Assembly (NCBI RefSeq): GCF_008831285.2
Contig: NC_045146.1
Span: 126,001-190,000, forward strand
Direction: 5' to 3'
Length of the DNA: 64,000 nucleotides
DNA from: Nymphaea colorata
Taxonomy: Eukaryota > Streptophyta > Magnoliopsida > Nymphaeales > Nymphaeaceae
Shown here: positions 25,801 through 33,926 of the stretch, in pieces
Position numbering within the stretch: position 1 is the first letter of the stretch
Layout: every line of letters starts with the position of its first letter
Position numbers and translations under genes: made by a program
The notes under the pieces: generated by a model
What the model saw: only the letters and a program-made list of their open reading frames with translations
Told to the model about the DNA's origin: nothing
Database searches by the model: none

Positions 25801-28800
25801 CCTTTACTCAACTTCTCTTAAGGACATTGATCTTCATCTTTCACATCACATGACAATCTTTCTAATACTGGTCACGCCACTGTTCAGAAGGTCAAAGCAC
25901 TTCTGCAACCCAAGTAGTCCTCGTAGCTAAAGCTGAGTCAAATTTCTTGCATGGCAACAGTGGAAATCAAGAAAGGAGACTCCAACCTTAAGGACAAAGT
26001 AAAATGGTTGATTGTAACATCTATGACCACCTTAGATTACGGTTATCCAGGTTGTGATATGGAGAAACCCGTTTCTAGAGTAAGTGGGAGTTGGAACTCA
26101 AGGTTTTTGGCATACGTCCTCTTCAGTCGCCAACATGACCTAAACCAACCTCATCTGACAGCCACCATTCTTGAGTGTACCCAAGCTTAAGCATATAACC
26201 ATAAGAAACTAACTGCATACACAGTAGAACAATTATACTCTATACAAAAACTGGAGTAGATTCAGGGGAGCTGTGCTCCCCTTGGAAACAAAAGGGATAA
26301 AATTAATTTAGTGGAGAAGTGTTCCTAACATATCAGATATGTGATCATCAGCAATTGTACGTAAGGCAGAACCACGACGTCCAAGAGCACGATAAATTTA
26401 TGAGGGTTTGTTCCCTTTGGGAACAATAGGGACATACAAGAACAGGGTGCAGCACTCCTAGCATGATTTTGATGCTTAGAGATTGTGCAAAGGGCAGAAC
26501 CTATGAAACATGGGTACGGCTGAAAAGGCCAAGCACCCATGTCGACCTGCGGGTACGAGTGCAGGCCTGGTCATAGAAGCATTATTGTATTTTTTTGGGT
26601 ATATTTTAGTATTTTTTTTAATCCCTTTTGGGTATGTTTTAGTATTTTTTTGTTCAATAATATATCTTTTATGAATATAAACAATGATTTTGTGTTTATT
26701 TAACTAAAAACTTATGATTATACATATATCTATCCATATGTGTGTGTGTATGGATGGGTCCTCGTAACCAACTTTTTGGAAATTGTTATGCACCCGTACC
26801 AGCACTCCCACTGGCACCCATACCCCATAACCGTACCCATATGACATAAGGCAGAATCAGGATATACAAGAGCAAGGTGCAGAACCCTCTCCAGCAGAAT
26901 GAAAGAAAGACTGTACCATTCTCTAATGCCTTACCTTTGGTAGGTACCGATTCAAGCTGAGAAAATTTGCAGTGTACTAACAATTTAACATAACTGTTGA
27001 CGGGTTTTGTTGTTCGGGTCCGGATCCTTACCCGATCCGGATTGTCCTAATTAGGACTACTTATATCTCTATAAACCCTAATCTTTGAGAAAATGAAGTT
27101 TCTAAGAGAGAGAGTGTCTAGATGCTAGTGGGCGTCAGACCTCCTCACCCGTGGTTTTTCTTCCCTCGTGTTGAGGGTTTTCCACGTTACCTTGGTGTGC
27201 TTTCTTCTACTCTCGTGCATGCTTTATTTCTACATGGTATCAGAGCCAGGTTGTTCCGGCGTTATTGGTGGGTCATTCGTTTTGGTTCGTGTTGGAGGAG
27301 GACTCGCCCGACACTGTTCAGCGCACGCACCAGGAGCATCTCCTGTCACTGTTCATCATCGCCCGGCACTGTTCACCGCACGCACCAGGAGCCTCTCTCG
27401 TGCGTTGCACCCGACGCCTGTGCTGCGCTGTTGCACCTCGCCCGACGCCTACGTCCAGCGACAACCCACCCAGCGTCGCTCTGCCTCTGCCTCCGTCAGG
27501 TTCCGTCCGACCTTGTTAATTCCGTTTTTCCGGCGTTCCTCCCCTGGTTTTCTGGCACCCGACGCACGAAGCCCCTGTTCCTGCCACTCTGTTTTTCGGC
27601 AACCTGCTCCCTCAGTTTCGTCCAGTGATCTGCTTCCACTGGATTCTCCCTGTCCGCTGCTCCCTACCACCGCCGTTGTTCTCTGCTACCGCCGTCAGTG
27701 ATCTGTCTGTCGTTCTCTGCTGCCGCCATCAGTGCTCTGCCACCCGACGTTGCTGCTTCCGCCGCGTCCTGCCGCTCCTGTTGCTCACACCGCTTCTGCC
27801 GTTGATCCACAACACTCTACCCCGTGACAGGCGCTTCTGATTTGTGATCATGGCTGACTCGTCTTCCTAAGGAATTAACGCTACCATACATGAATTCTGA
27901 AGACCAAACTGTTGATATCCTAACCAAGGCCTTAAGTGTAACTCCATTTGAGAGAAATGTATCCAAGTTGGGCATGTTTGATATGTATGCCCAACTTGAG
28001 GGGGAGTGTTGACGGGTTTTGTTGTCTGGGTCTGGATCCTTACCCGATCCGGTTTGTCCTAATTAGGACTACTTATATCTCTGTAAACCCTAATCTTTGA
28101 GAAAATGAAGTTTCTAAGAGAGAGAGTGTCTGGCTGCTAGTGGGCGTCAGACCTCCTCACCCGTGGTTTTTCTTCCCTCGTGTTGAGGGTTTTCCACGTT
28201 ACCTTGGTGTGCTTTCTTCTACTCTCGTGCATGCTTTATTTCTACAATAACATTGTTGGAATAGTTCAAAAAGGAATTGTAGTGTTGTACCATCAGTACT
28301 TAAATATCAAGCCAACAGGCAAAAATCAACCATAAAAAGAAGATAAGAAAACCACTGAAGAAAAAATTAAGTAACACAAACTACAACTTAAAGTGCAGAT
28401 CATTATGTAAAAGCCTAAACAATATAATGCTCGATAAATAGAACACCAGGAAATGGTAACATCAACAGTCTGTTGCTTGGAAAAGTCACCATACTGACAG
28501 AGTAGTAGATATAAACTCCATACCCATGAAGAAGACAATCAATAAGCAACGGATATGCACCATGACTATTAGCGAGCTCTGCAGCTTTACCATCTGTACA
28601 ATCATTCTCCAAAAAGTTTGCAACCTGAAGTCAAGCGCCCAATTATTTTCAGTCCTAAAAAACAGATGACTAATATTCATCTCATTTTATCTATATAAGC
28701 AAAATCCTTTAATTACGAATAAGTATAGCTAGCGAAAAGCATCATGTGTAAAGCCTTTACAGTTCATGTAAGAACACGATGGCCTTAGCTCCTCAGAGAT

Positions 28801-31800
28801 ACATAGAAGAGATTTGACCTTGATGTAGAGACATAAATAAGAAATGGGATGTTGCTAGAACTCTTGAATCAGTAGTCAACTCTGCTCTATAGGCAAGCCC
28901 TCTTGTTATCCCAAAAGAAAAAGAACTGAATGGTAAATTTCATAAAACTAAATTATTATCCACAAATTTAGAATTAACAAGATACAGCTGAATTCACACA
29001 CTTCATAACTCCATATAATAATAATGTGATTAGATTAAAGAAAAGAGTGAAATTAGTGGAAAAATTTGCAATTGTATATACAAACTGGAACAAAGGCTTA
29101 CTATTGTGAACGTACAGCTTTGCATGCTAAACACCTGACCGCCTGCGATTGTGCGCTAAGCCCAACACATACAAAAGGCTGCAAACAAATTGAACAAAGA
29201 AACACAAACAGAAAAATTAAGGAAGACCCCATGAATTTTGATGACATAAAAATTTCCTAGAATTCTGATAATAGATTGATTGCTGTTGGAACATCACCAA
29301 AGAATATTTTTGAGTGCAATAGATGTTTCCTGCCTAAAACGCAGTAGAAAATACAATATAGGAACGCAAAAGCCGGTTCATTTATCTGGGGTACCACACA
29401 AATATCAAGAAAGCAAAAGAGAGAGAGAAGGGGGGGGAGAGAGAGAGAAAGAGAGAGAGTAAGCAATTCCCAACTAGTTCATTGATTTTGCATGCAAACC
29501 ACGTATACACTCTTGAGTCATGTTCACAGTACACTTTACAACTTACAACAAAACAATCATATCATCTGACACCTTATTAAGTCTAATTTGCTAACTTTTT
29601 AACGACTAGTTTAGTGAATCATGTATGCTAGCAGCCTAGCACACTAGTCATTAGTGAATAACTATGTGGACATTCTATAGCTTCAAAAGTTTTTGGCAAG
29701 TCAGAGAACATGGTTCTACTGCAGTTCAAAATTACAATAAAAATACCTGCTTCTGCTGTGACGAAATAGGAAAAATATTAGAAAAGCAAGTTCAGTAATG
29801 GTTGGTATCACATGCCTTCATTCCAGTAAAAGCTGACTTGGGTTCAATTTCCAGACAGATATCTACAGTCATTTGACTGTTGACTGTAGTCAGCAGAAAG
29901 AGATTAGGCATATTCTCTCTGGTTCTTTGTATCAGACAAAAACATAATTCAAAAACAAAATAATAATTGATTTTGATATTTGCATTTCTAATGTGTAAGA
30001 ATTTGAGTTGAAAATATGAATGTTTGCACTGTATCAAGACTGGTTGAACAATTCCAGGTTCTACTGTCAGCAACATGGGCATCGACCATGCAATCTTGCA
30101 AGGCAACTTTTTTATATAATTTGTTAATATCCACCCTGATCTGACTACTATAGCCATGACAAAATTATTACTTCTGGACGACTTTTGACCAAATCTTATC
30201 AATCAGTTTGAAGCACGAGGTTTTCCACATCTTTCAAAAGCTGCTCTTGGGGGGGTGGATCCATGAATCAGTCAGCTTTTAGCATGACTATCCACTTTTG
30301 ATACCCATTCTATGTATGACTTTCACCAGTGCATTCTTCAAAACATCTAATCTTATATTTGTACTTGCTATAAGAACCATGTCAGTTGTCACATGGCTGC
30401 TCCTAGAAACTTCAAGCACCAGCATCCACAAGCAACATAATCAAATTATTTTTTTGACAGGAAAGATGTAGAATAGATTGAGAATCTGTATACACTATTT
30501 GATTGTTAACAATGTTGAGTCATTCTCGTAGAAAAGGTTGGCAGAAATGCATGACAAATATTATACTACAGGAAAAGTTTATCAAAGCAAAGATATTTAG
30601 GCTGACTAAAAGAAATACAGTAAAGATTTATTTCATGAGCTATAAAACCTGTGAGCTAATACATACCAAATTAATAGAATGGGATCGATGTACCAAGAGA
30701 TATTATGAAAATTACAACATACCATATACTCTGGAACATGAGAAATCCCATACTTTGTTCCGAATATCATTTCAAGACATGATACCAATGAACTCTCGAG
30801 CCCAGGCACATCAGATTTCAGACTTAAAGCACTACAGAAAGGAGACAAGATATTAGAGACAAATAGCCTAAAATTGTCAAACATGAATCAAATGAAAATG
30901 GATAAATAAATAACAAATACTGCAAAACATGAATTACTATCATGCTATAATGCGGTGATGACAGAAAGAACTCTGTCATAAATCTATCATTACAATATTT
31001 TGAAATTAAAGCAGGAGAAAATGTACTAAAGTCATAATAGTAACAAATAGTGCTGAAGATGATCCAATTTTGAGCCCTGAAGATGATCCAAATTTAAACC
31101 CAGCTTGGAAACTCAATCTCAACTCAAGTCTTAATAAACCTATCTCCAGCCGAGCTCGATCTGGAGTACAGCATGAGTGCTGCAGCTCGAACTCGACCAC
31201 CCTAGCTTATCCTCAAATTCAGCTAGGTGGTTCAGCTTACTTTTTTTTTCCTGTTGAAATGCATATTGGAAGAAGGCAAGGGGTTTTTTAACATAGAACC
31301 TGCTCTGTGTGCAAGTCTTGAAATAACCCATTGTACCAAAGACTTCTTGTGAAGTGTCTCTTTACTCATCCTGTGTTCTAAACGGCAACTAAAAGCGATA
31401 AATTTTCCCTCCTTACTCCTTAGGGCATAAAGCTCGTCACGCACCAAAAAAGTTCTTTGTTTTCATCGATTTTCACTCCAAAACCTACAATTTTGACGCC
31501 CAATCATCCAATAGAACGCGCTAACTACATCAATCGAAAGATAGTGATGAACATCAATATGAGTACTTATTAACTCCAAAGAAGACTTTTAACAACCACT
31601 TTGTCTCAAATACCATTCCCTTACTGTGTTTCTGGAAGACTGGTGAGCAAGAAGGACGATTACCTGAAGATGAGAGGAAGAGGGAACCGGTCGAGGAATT
31701 CCTTGACGGAAGCGTCACTATGTTGACCTAATCCAGCCCATTGCGAAAGTTTTCCAGAAACACGACGTGAAAACTCAACCAAGGGACTAATCTGTAGGAA

Positions 31801-31934
31801 AATAAAATGCAAAAGGTAGCAGAAAGAATCGAACAATAAGATAAGCGGGACATACCAGGATATGAAGCAAACTCAGCGGAAGCTTTTAAAAGGACAGGTA
31901 AATCGGGAACATCCTCCATTATAGCATCCACCAT
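4839..31934 (-). CDS. PSMD5: PSMD5/S5b-like ARM-repeat protein (26S proteasome assembly chaperone)
   Basis: I rebuilt 17 coding exons on the minus strand: 31934-31856, 31727-31664, 30831-30723, 29178-29116, 28624-28524, 24666-24600, 24472-24401, 22007-21849, 20665-20592, 20498-20404, 19290-19183, 10846-10749, 10016-9879, 9757-9710, 8899-8785, 5453-5356 and 4925-4839. All introns are GT..AG. The phases join without a break to 1575 nt (524 residues plus stop), close to the family's usual 500-520. Recognisable stretches are DASVKEFLDRFPLPLI (about residues 33-48), DVPGLESSLVSCLE (about 55-68), GDALSAINGILENLE (about 296-310), AALHALGNI (364-372) and the C-terminal EAVRRGPY..EAQPVV. The protein is alpha-helical ARM/HEAT-like throughout. 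Animal PSMD5/S5b binds base ATPases and helps assemble the 19S particle; a plant role is inferred by homology. Translation could also start at the second ATG (31919). Introns are unusually long, and two Copia elements sit antisense within them. Confidence 0.9.
7033..8010 (+). repeat. Segmental direct duplication with a nested 109-bp duplication
   Basis: A block starting near 7033 (landmark CATGACTGAAGCAGCAAGTC) recurs starting near 7549, with the same order of landmarks through CTACCATCAATCTTTGCATC and CATATGGTAAAAAGAACTA. The second copy holds about 65 bp of extra sequence near 7735-7800. Inside the first block, a 109-bp unit (7311-7419) is repeated immediately (7420-7528) with one difference seen by eye. 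The third, more diverged form lies at about 7900-8010. Confidence 0.85.
8218..8405 (+). repeat. 47-bp minisatellite, four tandem copies
   Basis: The unit starts CAAGTACAGAGAGCAAGAG and ends ACACACTACA. Four head-to-tail copies fill exactly 188 bp. The only variation I see is GAGAG to AAGAG in the fourth copy. It lies in intron 15 of the PSMD5-like gene. There are no spacers and no associated genes, so it is not a CRISPR array. Confidence 0.95.
8900..10748. other. Introns 12-14 of the PSMD5-like gene
   Basis: Intron sequence lies at 8900-9709, 9758-9878 and 10017-10748, separated by the short exons 14 and 13. It is AT-rich, and I see no gene or repeat beyond the exons. Confidence 0.5.
10847..12555. 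other. Intron 11 (3' part), up to the Copia insertion
   Basis: AT-rich intron sequence leads to the Copia insertion site. Around 11930-12000 there are repeated GTATCGTA/TACGTCGTATCG motifs, perhaps a decayed MITE. A simple-sequence array begins near 12405. Confidence 0.45.
12405..12552. repeat. ACATAC/ATATAT simple-sequence array with a 20-bp period
   Basis: Three perfect copies of a 20-bp unit, TATACATACATACATATATA, occupy 12451-12510. Degenerate ACATAC and ATATAT runs flank them. The array ends directly at the target site of the young Copia element. Confidence 0.9.
12556..12804 (+). repeat. Copia-1 5' LTR
   Basis: The 249-bp LTR begins TGTTGATAG and ends CTCTACA. The ATGAG target duplication precedes it and the tRNA-Met primer-binding site follows directly. 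It matches the 3' LTR without a difference by eye. Confidence 0.97.
12805..13279 (+). other. Copia-1 primer-binding site and GC-rich leader
   Basis: The leader starts with the primer-binding site TGGTATCAGAGC. It then becomes strongly GC-rich, with many CGCC and CAGCGCC motifs, unlike the AT-rich host intron. A 34-bp unit beginning TGCCTG is repeated at 13128 and 13162, with a partial third copy at about 13197. It is probably the untranslated leader, where dimerisation and packaging signals would be expected. Confidence 0.75.
13280..17605 (+). CDS. Copia-1 Gag-Pol polyprotein, intact
   Basis: One frame of about 1441 residues encodes the whole polyprotein. Numbered from the upstream ATG at 13250, the domains are: Gag (about 35-240); CCHC zinc knuckle C266-x2-C269-x4-H274-x4-C279; aspartic protease WIVDSGATHH with DSGA at 362-365; integrase zinc site H499, H504, C528, C531; integrase catalytic D558, D621, E657 (D-35-E spacing kept); reverse transcriptase YVDDM with Y1128; and RNase H DADWAG from D1294. 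The C-terminus has the usual KHVEIDRHFIRE motif. I prefer the ATG at 13280 (MAASSSS) over 13250, because the related copy at 27850 has its Gag start at the matching place. The stop overlaps the first six bases of the 3' LTR. No stop or frameshift interrupts the frame. Confidence 0.95.
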   Translation: MAASSSSTVNTNPTEIGAFRTENVPMQVITLRLTKDNYFSWSPAMTMGIAGRGRMAYIDGSNPEPARTSDVWHTWFLEDNQVKTWIVNSVSADIQPLILRKKTARDMWVVLEQMYGQKKTAIRTYQVMKTVYGIRQGTSSVAEYYGALKAKWEELDYHSDIPWHCPHDQALYVAHEWENRVFLFLAGLNDESEGVRSQILNSGEVSSIEDVYSCVEAEEQRRLVTKEGKRELVPYNERSALVSRGPGGPSRSLRRCTHCKKTGHTVDYCWDLHPEKKGNRGRSLTGRTPVSEVQASSGEKVSISADQLRELMAYLSRLDVNKTETSEGTTANQALAAIGNQGNSSVGEWIVDSGATHHMTGNPKLFHEYKLSSGRERVSLADGSSTCVAGEGTLSLLDKFHVQGALHVPQFPLNLLSVSRLTKELNCELIFSADRCVLQDLVTGKRIGIGLASDGLYRLPIRVATALLTAIRKTDKRREDCLQSFMYWHERFEHLPFGILKHLFPDLCSSFDVSSISCDVCQFAKHVRASYPLSSSCANEAFSLIHSDVWGPSGIHTRQGFQYFITFIDDFSRATFIYLLKDRSEVPRIIETFILLVHTQYGANVKTFRSDNAREYMCRPVEEFLRQRGIVHETSCSYTPPQNGVAERKNRQLLNVTRALLFQRNLPKHYWGDAVLTSAYLINRMPSRVLNGRTPHSLLPGSRPPFPLPPRVFGCVCFIHDHSPNVKKLDPRSIKGVFVGYSPTQKGYKCIDPITGRAYVTRDVTFLEHASYFGANPLQGEQSVGREEYSQRQELQFIDFLDYKKTESLNTVDVPEKEERGDNSIEKEGPQLFGQFYSRRGTRTEVMTCDARSTSNPNATPSLDEPSPTEETVETHDEVEKKNDDLPIALRKGVRSCTQHPIGNFVSYSRLGKDYKCFVSTLSLAVIPRTVAEAQSDSKWADAMKEEIDALRRNLTWEVVKIPEAAHLVGSKWVYTIKYKPDGSVERYKARLVAKGFSQKYGIDYLETFAPVAKMKTVRVVISLAVMKEWKMYQLDVKNAFLNGDLEEEVYMHMPPGYEEPEMCCKLKKALYGLKQSPRAWFERLRRVMIRHGYKQGNGDHTLFVKKKESKVTLLLVYVDDMIVTGDDEEEIIKLKGLLSTEFDLKDLGKLRYFLGMEVARSSTGLVLNQRKYTLDLLEETGKLGCRPTPTPFDTGHKLSLRDGEPLCEEDKGRYQRLVGKLIYLTLTRPDITFAVNVLSQFMHAPTDAHLKAVDRVLCYLKKNPGKGLLYVKQETVEIEGYSDADWAGCGDTRRSTTGYCVYLGGNLVVWRSKRQDVCSRSSAEAEYRAVAMGVSELLWLKILLTDIGIEIEGPMKMYCDNKSAINLANNPVLHDRTKHVEIDRHFIRERIDAKELILPYMKSEDQTADVLTKALPSASFERNVSKLGMFDMYAQLEGEC
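17600..17848 (+). repeat. Copia-1 3' LTR
   Basis: The 249-bp copy follows the polypurine tract and is followed by the second ATGAG target duplication at 17849-17853. The pol stop codon lies within its first six bases. Confidence 0.97.
17849..21848. other. Introns 8-11 of the PSMD5-like gene around exons 9-11
   Basis: AT-rich intron DNA surrounds exon 11 (19183-19290), exon 10 (20404-20498) and exon 9 (20592-20665). A plus-strand 130-codon frame at 18194-18586 has no recognisable motif. A minus-strand frame near 21355-21546 derives from CT-rich low-complexity sequence. Confidence 0.5.
22008..24400. other. Intron 7 of the PSMD5-like gene
   Basis: About 2.4 kb of AT-rich sequence lies between exons 8 and 7. 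I see no gene, no intact mobile element and no strong repeat. Near 23995-24050 a short direct repeat (GGAAGCATCTGCACTCACAC) occurs twice. Confidence 0.5.
24667..26994. other. Intron 5 of the PSMD5-like gene, 3' part
   Basis: Mostly AT-rich intron DNA. Between about 26500 and 26850 there are repeated GGGTAC and GTACCC motifs and a T-rich repeat (GGGTAT..TTTTAGTATTTTTT twice), which looks like a decayed non-autonomous element. No coding sequence is recognised. Confidence 0.45.
26995..27234 (+). repeat. Copia-2 5' LTR
   Basis: The LTR starts TGTTGACGGG and ends TTCTACA. It is flanked by ATAAC on the left and the primer-binding site on the right. It shares the CCCTCGTGTTGAGGGTTTTC block with the Copia-1 LTR. 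Confidence 0.93.
27869..28012 (+). pseudogene. Copia-2 residual RNase H C-terminus
   Basis: The 47-codon remnant reads KELTLPYMNSEDQTVDILTK and onward to the family C-terminus MYAQLEGEC. It closely matches the end of the Copia-1 polyprotein and ends at a TGA inside the 3' LTR. It has no start of its own; the nearby Gag start reaches a stop after six further codons. Confidence 0.9.
28007..28246 (+). repeat. Copia-2 3' LTR
   Basis: This 240-bp copy follows the polypurine tract GAGGGGGAG (27998-28006) and is followed by ATAAC. Differences from the 5' copy cluster in the first 130 bp. Confidence 0.93.
28625..31663. other. Introns 2-4 of the PSMD5-like gene around exons 3 and 4
   Basis: AT-rich intron DNA surrounds exon 4 (29116-29178, only 21 codons) and exon 3 (30723-30831). 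A GA-rich microsatellite with a G8 run lies at about 29420-29460. A more GC-rich patch near 31050-31250 has no recognised coding content. Confidence 0.5.
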
Positions 31935-31964
31935 CCTCCTCTTCTTCCAAAATCAATCTCGCAG

Positions 31965-31984
31965 TGAGAGAGAGAGAGAGAGAG
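31965..31984 (-). repeat. (CT)n tract in the PSMD5-like 5' leader
   Basis: A run of about ten CT units on the coding strand lies roughly 30-50 bp upstream of the start codon. CT-rich leader tracts are common in plant promoters and 5' UTRs. Confidence 0.8.
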
Positions 31985-33926
31985 AAGTTGTTTCGTGTCC
32001 CCACCTTACAGTATCGGTCACTATAGCAGCCGGCGCTGGCTCCGCCATTTGTAGTCACCGACCTGTCCTTCCTTTCGACTCACGGATCACAGAAGTAAGG
32101 GTACGACTCGTCCTTGAGACACGAGGATGCTGTTTTTTTTAATCCAAGAGCGATGGAAATAGTTTTAAGGCGACACGCCACTTCATTGGCAGCGAGACGA
32201 GTTTACTACTAGAATTCGGGTTTGGCATATAATTTTGAGTTCAAATCCAGATACAAATACGAAAAAACTTGCTTACAAAAAATGTATATACTATATATAG
32301 TTCAATGCTACCATGTGTGCCTAATAATGTTGGATGGCGAAAATTTTGAAAATTGTCACTAAAAGTAACTATTTCTGGTGCAACGACAGTTGAAGATGAT
32401 TTTAATGAGGATTTTTCTTGACAAATTTTTGAACTATAGCCATGTAGCAGCTACCGACATACCTCAGCATTGATTTTTCCCATATGTATGTATGTGTGTA
32501 GGATCCTTGGATTTCTCCATCTGGGTTTTAAAGGAGAAATCCTCAGGCTTCTCACAGCACTGCCGGGAGACATTGTCTCGAGCAGCTGCAATTAGACAGA
32601 GGTCTAAATGTCCACAGGATTTCATCCCCTTTGTAGAACATGTGTGTGTATATTTGGACTTTTGACCTGATTGTGTAATAGGTCCAGCTTGGCAAATTCA
32701 AAATGTGATTGGAATGTTACAACTTCTTTCTTTTTCTTTTAACAATATGTGAGGATGAATCCAGTTCAGGTCACTATTTGTTCTTTGTTCTGCACACACA
32801 ACCATATAAACCATATATGGGCCCGTGAAAGTACAGTCAATAGCAGATTGATCAAGAGGTCACATTAAATACCAACTTTGCTTGGTGGACAATGATTATT
32901 CTTTGGTTCCAATGGAAGGTTGCTGGGAGATAGGCTCCTTGCCTTTATTTGAACATGTAATAATGATTTGCATTTTGGATGACATGCTTGAATAAGAAGA
33001 AAAAGTTTTGGTCGGTTAGCATGTAAAATTTGATCCATTTATTTGATCTTTTTAACCTCCCATAATACAAATTGGTCAACATTAAGTTGCTTCAAGTTCA
33101 CATTGATGTAAAACTTAAGAAGGACCTTCTATACATATTTTCAAGTATTTCTTCAAGAAAGATCCATTTTCCATCGGAATTGTGCAACTTCCACCTAAGC
33201 ACTTAATTTTGATGCTTGGTTGAAACCATCGTGTATAGCATAAGTTTGGATTGTTTTGACCATTGATATGTTACTTTCAAACTGAAGATTTCAATTCTCC
33301 CTTTATAGCAAATACTTGACGATTGGAGAAAATTTTAGAGCTGCACATACAACTACTTGAAGTTTCTTTTTGGTTTCTGATATTACGGTTTTATGGACCT
33401 CTGGTAGAACAGTATCAGCATTGTAGTTTATATTGCTGTTTACCTTGCTGCATTTTGTTCGAGTCATGCCACAGAGTCCAGCATTCAACTTGTCTTTCGT
33501 GTACTGGAATTGATACTCAGGAGAAAAAAATCTTTATACACTTGCACGAGAAAATTTTCTCTTTCCTTTTTTTCTTTTTCCAGTAAGTCTTCAATTCGAA
33601 AGAATTAGTAGAGAGAGAGTATAAAACAGAGAGAGAAAAGGAAAACCAAATTTATACAATCCAGTGGAAATGAATTTCCTGCAGAATGCTCCAGTGCGGC
33701 TGTCCAGAACTTCCTGAACTCTCATTAAGGCCCAAGTAAGCAGAGCATGTCTAAATTTCAGAAAAGCTGTCAAAAATCCAACATGTCAAACAACTGTACA
33801 GACATTAAAGAGGGTGGTATCTACAGGTGCTCAATGCTCCATGCGAACATCCATCCTTCTGATCATAGATGTCAATATAGCCTCGCATTCCGAAGCAAGT
33901 CAGTCAGCTTTGTGCCATTTCTGTGC
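31985..33926. other. Intergenic region upstream of the PSMD5-like gene
   Basis: This 1.9 kb should hold the PSMD5-like promoter and the 3' UTR of the MACPF gene, both on the minus strand. A 10-bp inverted repeat (GGATTTCTCC and GGAGAAATCC, 32509-32543) is the only structure noted. No further coding region is recognised. Confidence 0.45.

Larger units (their letters stand above)
26995..28246 (+). mobile_element. Internally deleted Copia element related to Copia-1 (Copia-2)
   Basis: This 1252-bp element lies in intron 5 of the PSMD5-like gene, in the same orientation as Copia-1. Its 240-bp LTRs (26995-27234 and 28007-28246) differ at about seven positions by eye. A 5-bp target duplication ATAAC flanks it at 26990-26994 and 28247-28251. 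A primer-binding site TGGTATCAGAGC (27235-27246), a GC-rich leader and a Gag start ATG (27850, then six codons and a stop) are present. The sequence then jumps to the last 47 codons of RNase H (27869-28012, KELTLPYMNSEDQT, ending MYAQLEGEC as in Copia-1). About 4 kb of gag-pol is missing. It could move only with enzymes supplied by a relative. LTR text and the C-terminal residues show that it belongs to the same lineage as Copia-1. Confidence 0.95.

Noticed and set aside
27122-27840. Overlapping plus-strand frames of up to 177 codons
   Set aside because: They fall in the GC-rich leader of Copia-2, use three frames and lack domains.
31873-32058. A 61-codon minus-strand frame starting upstream of the PSMD5-like start
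   Set aside because: It is in a different frame from the conserved protein and contains CT-repeat translation.
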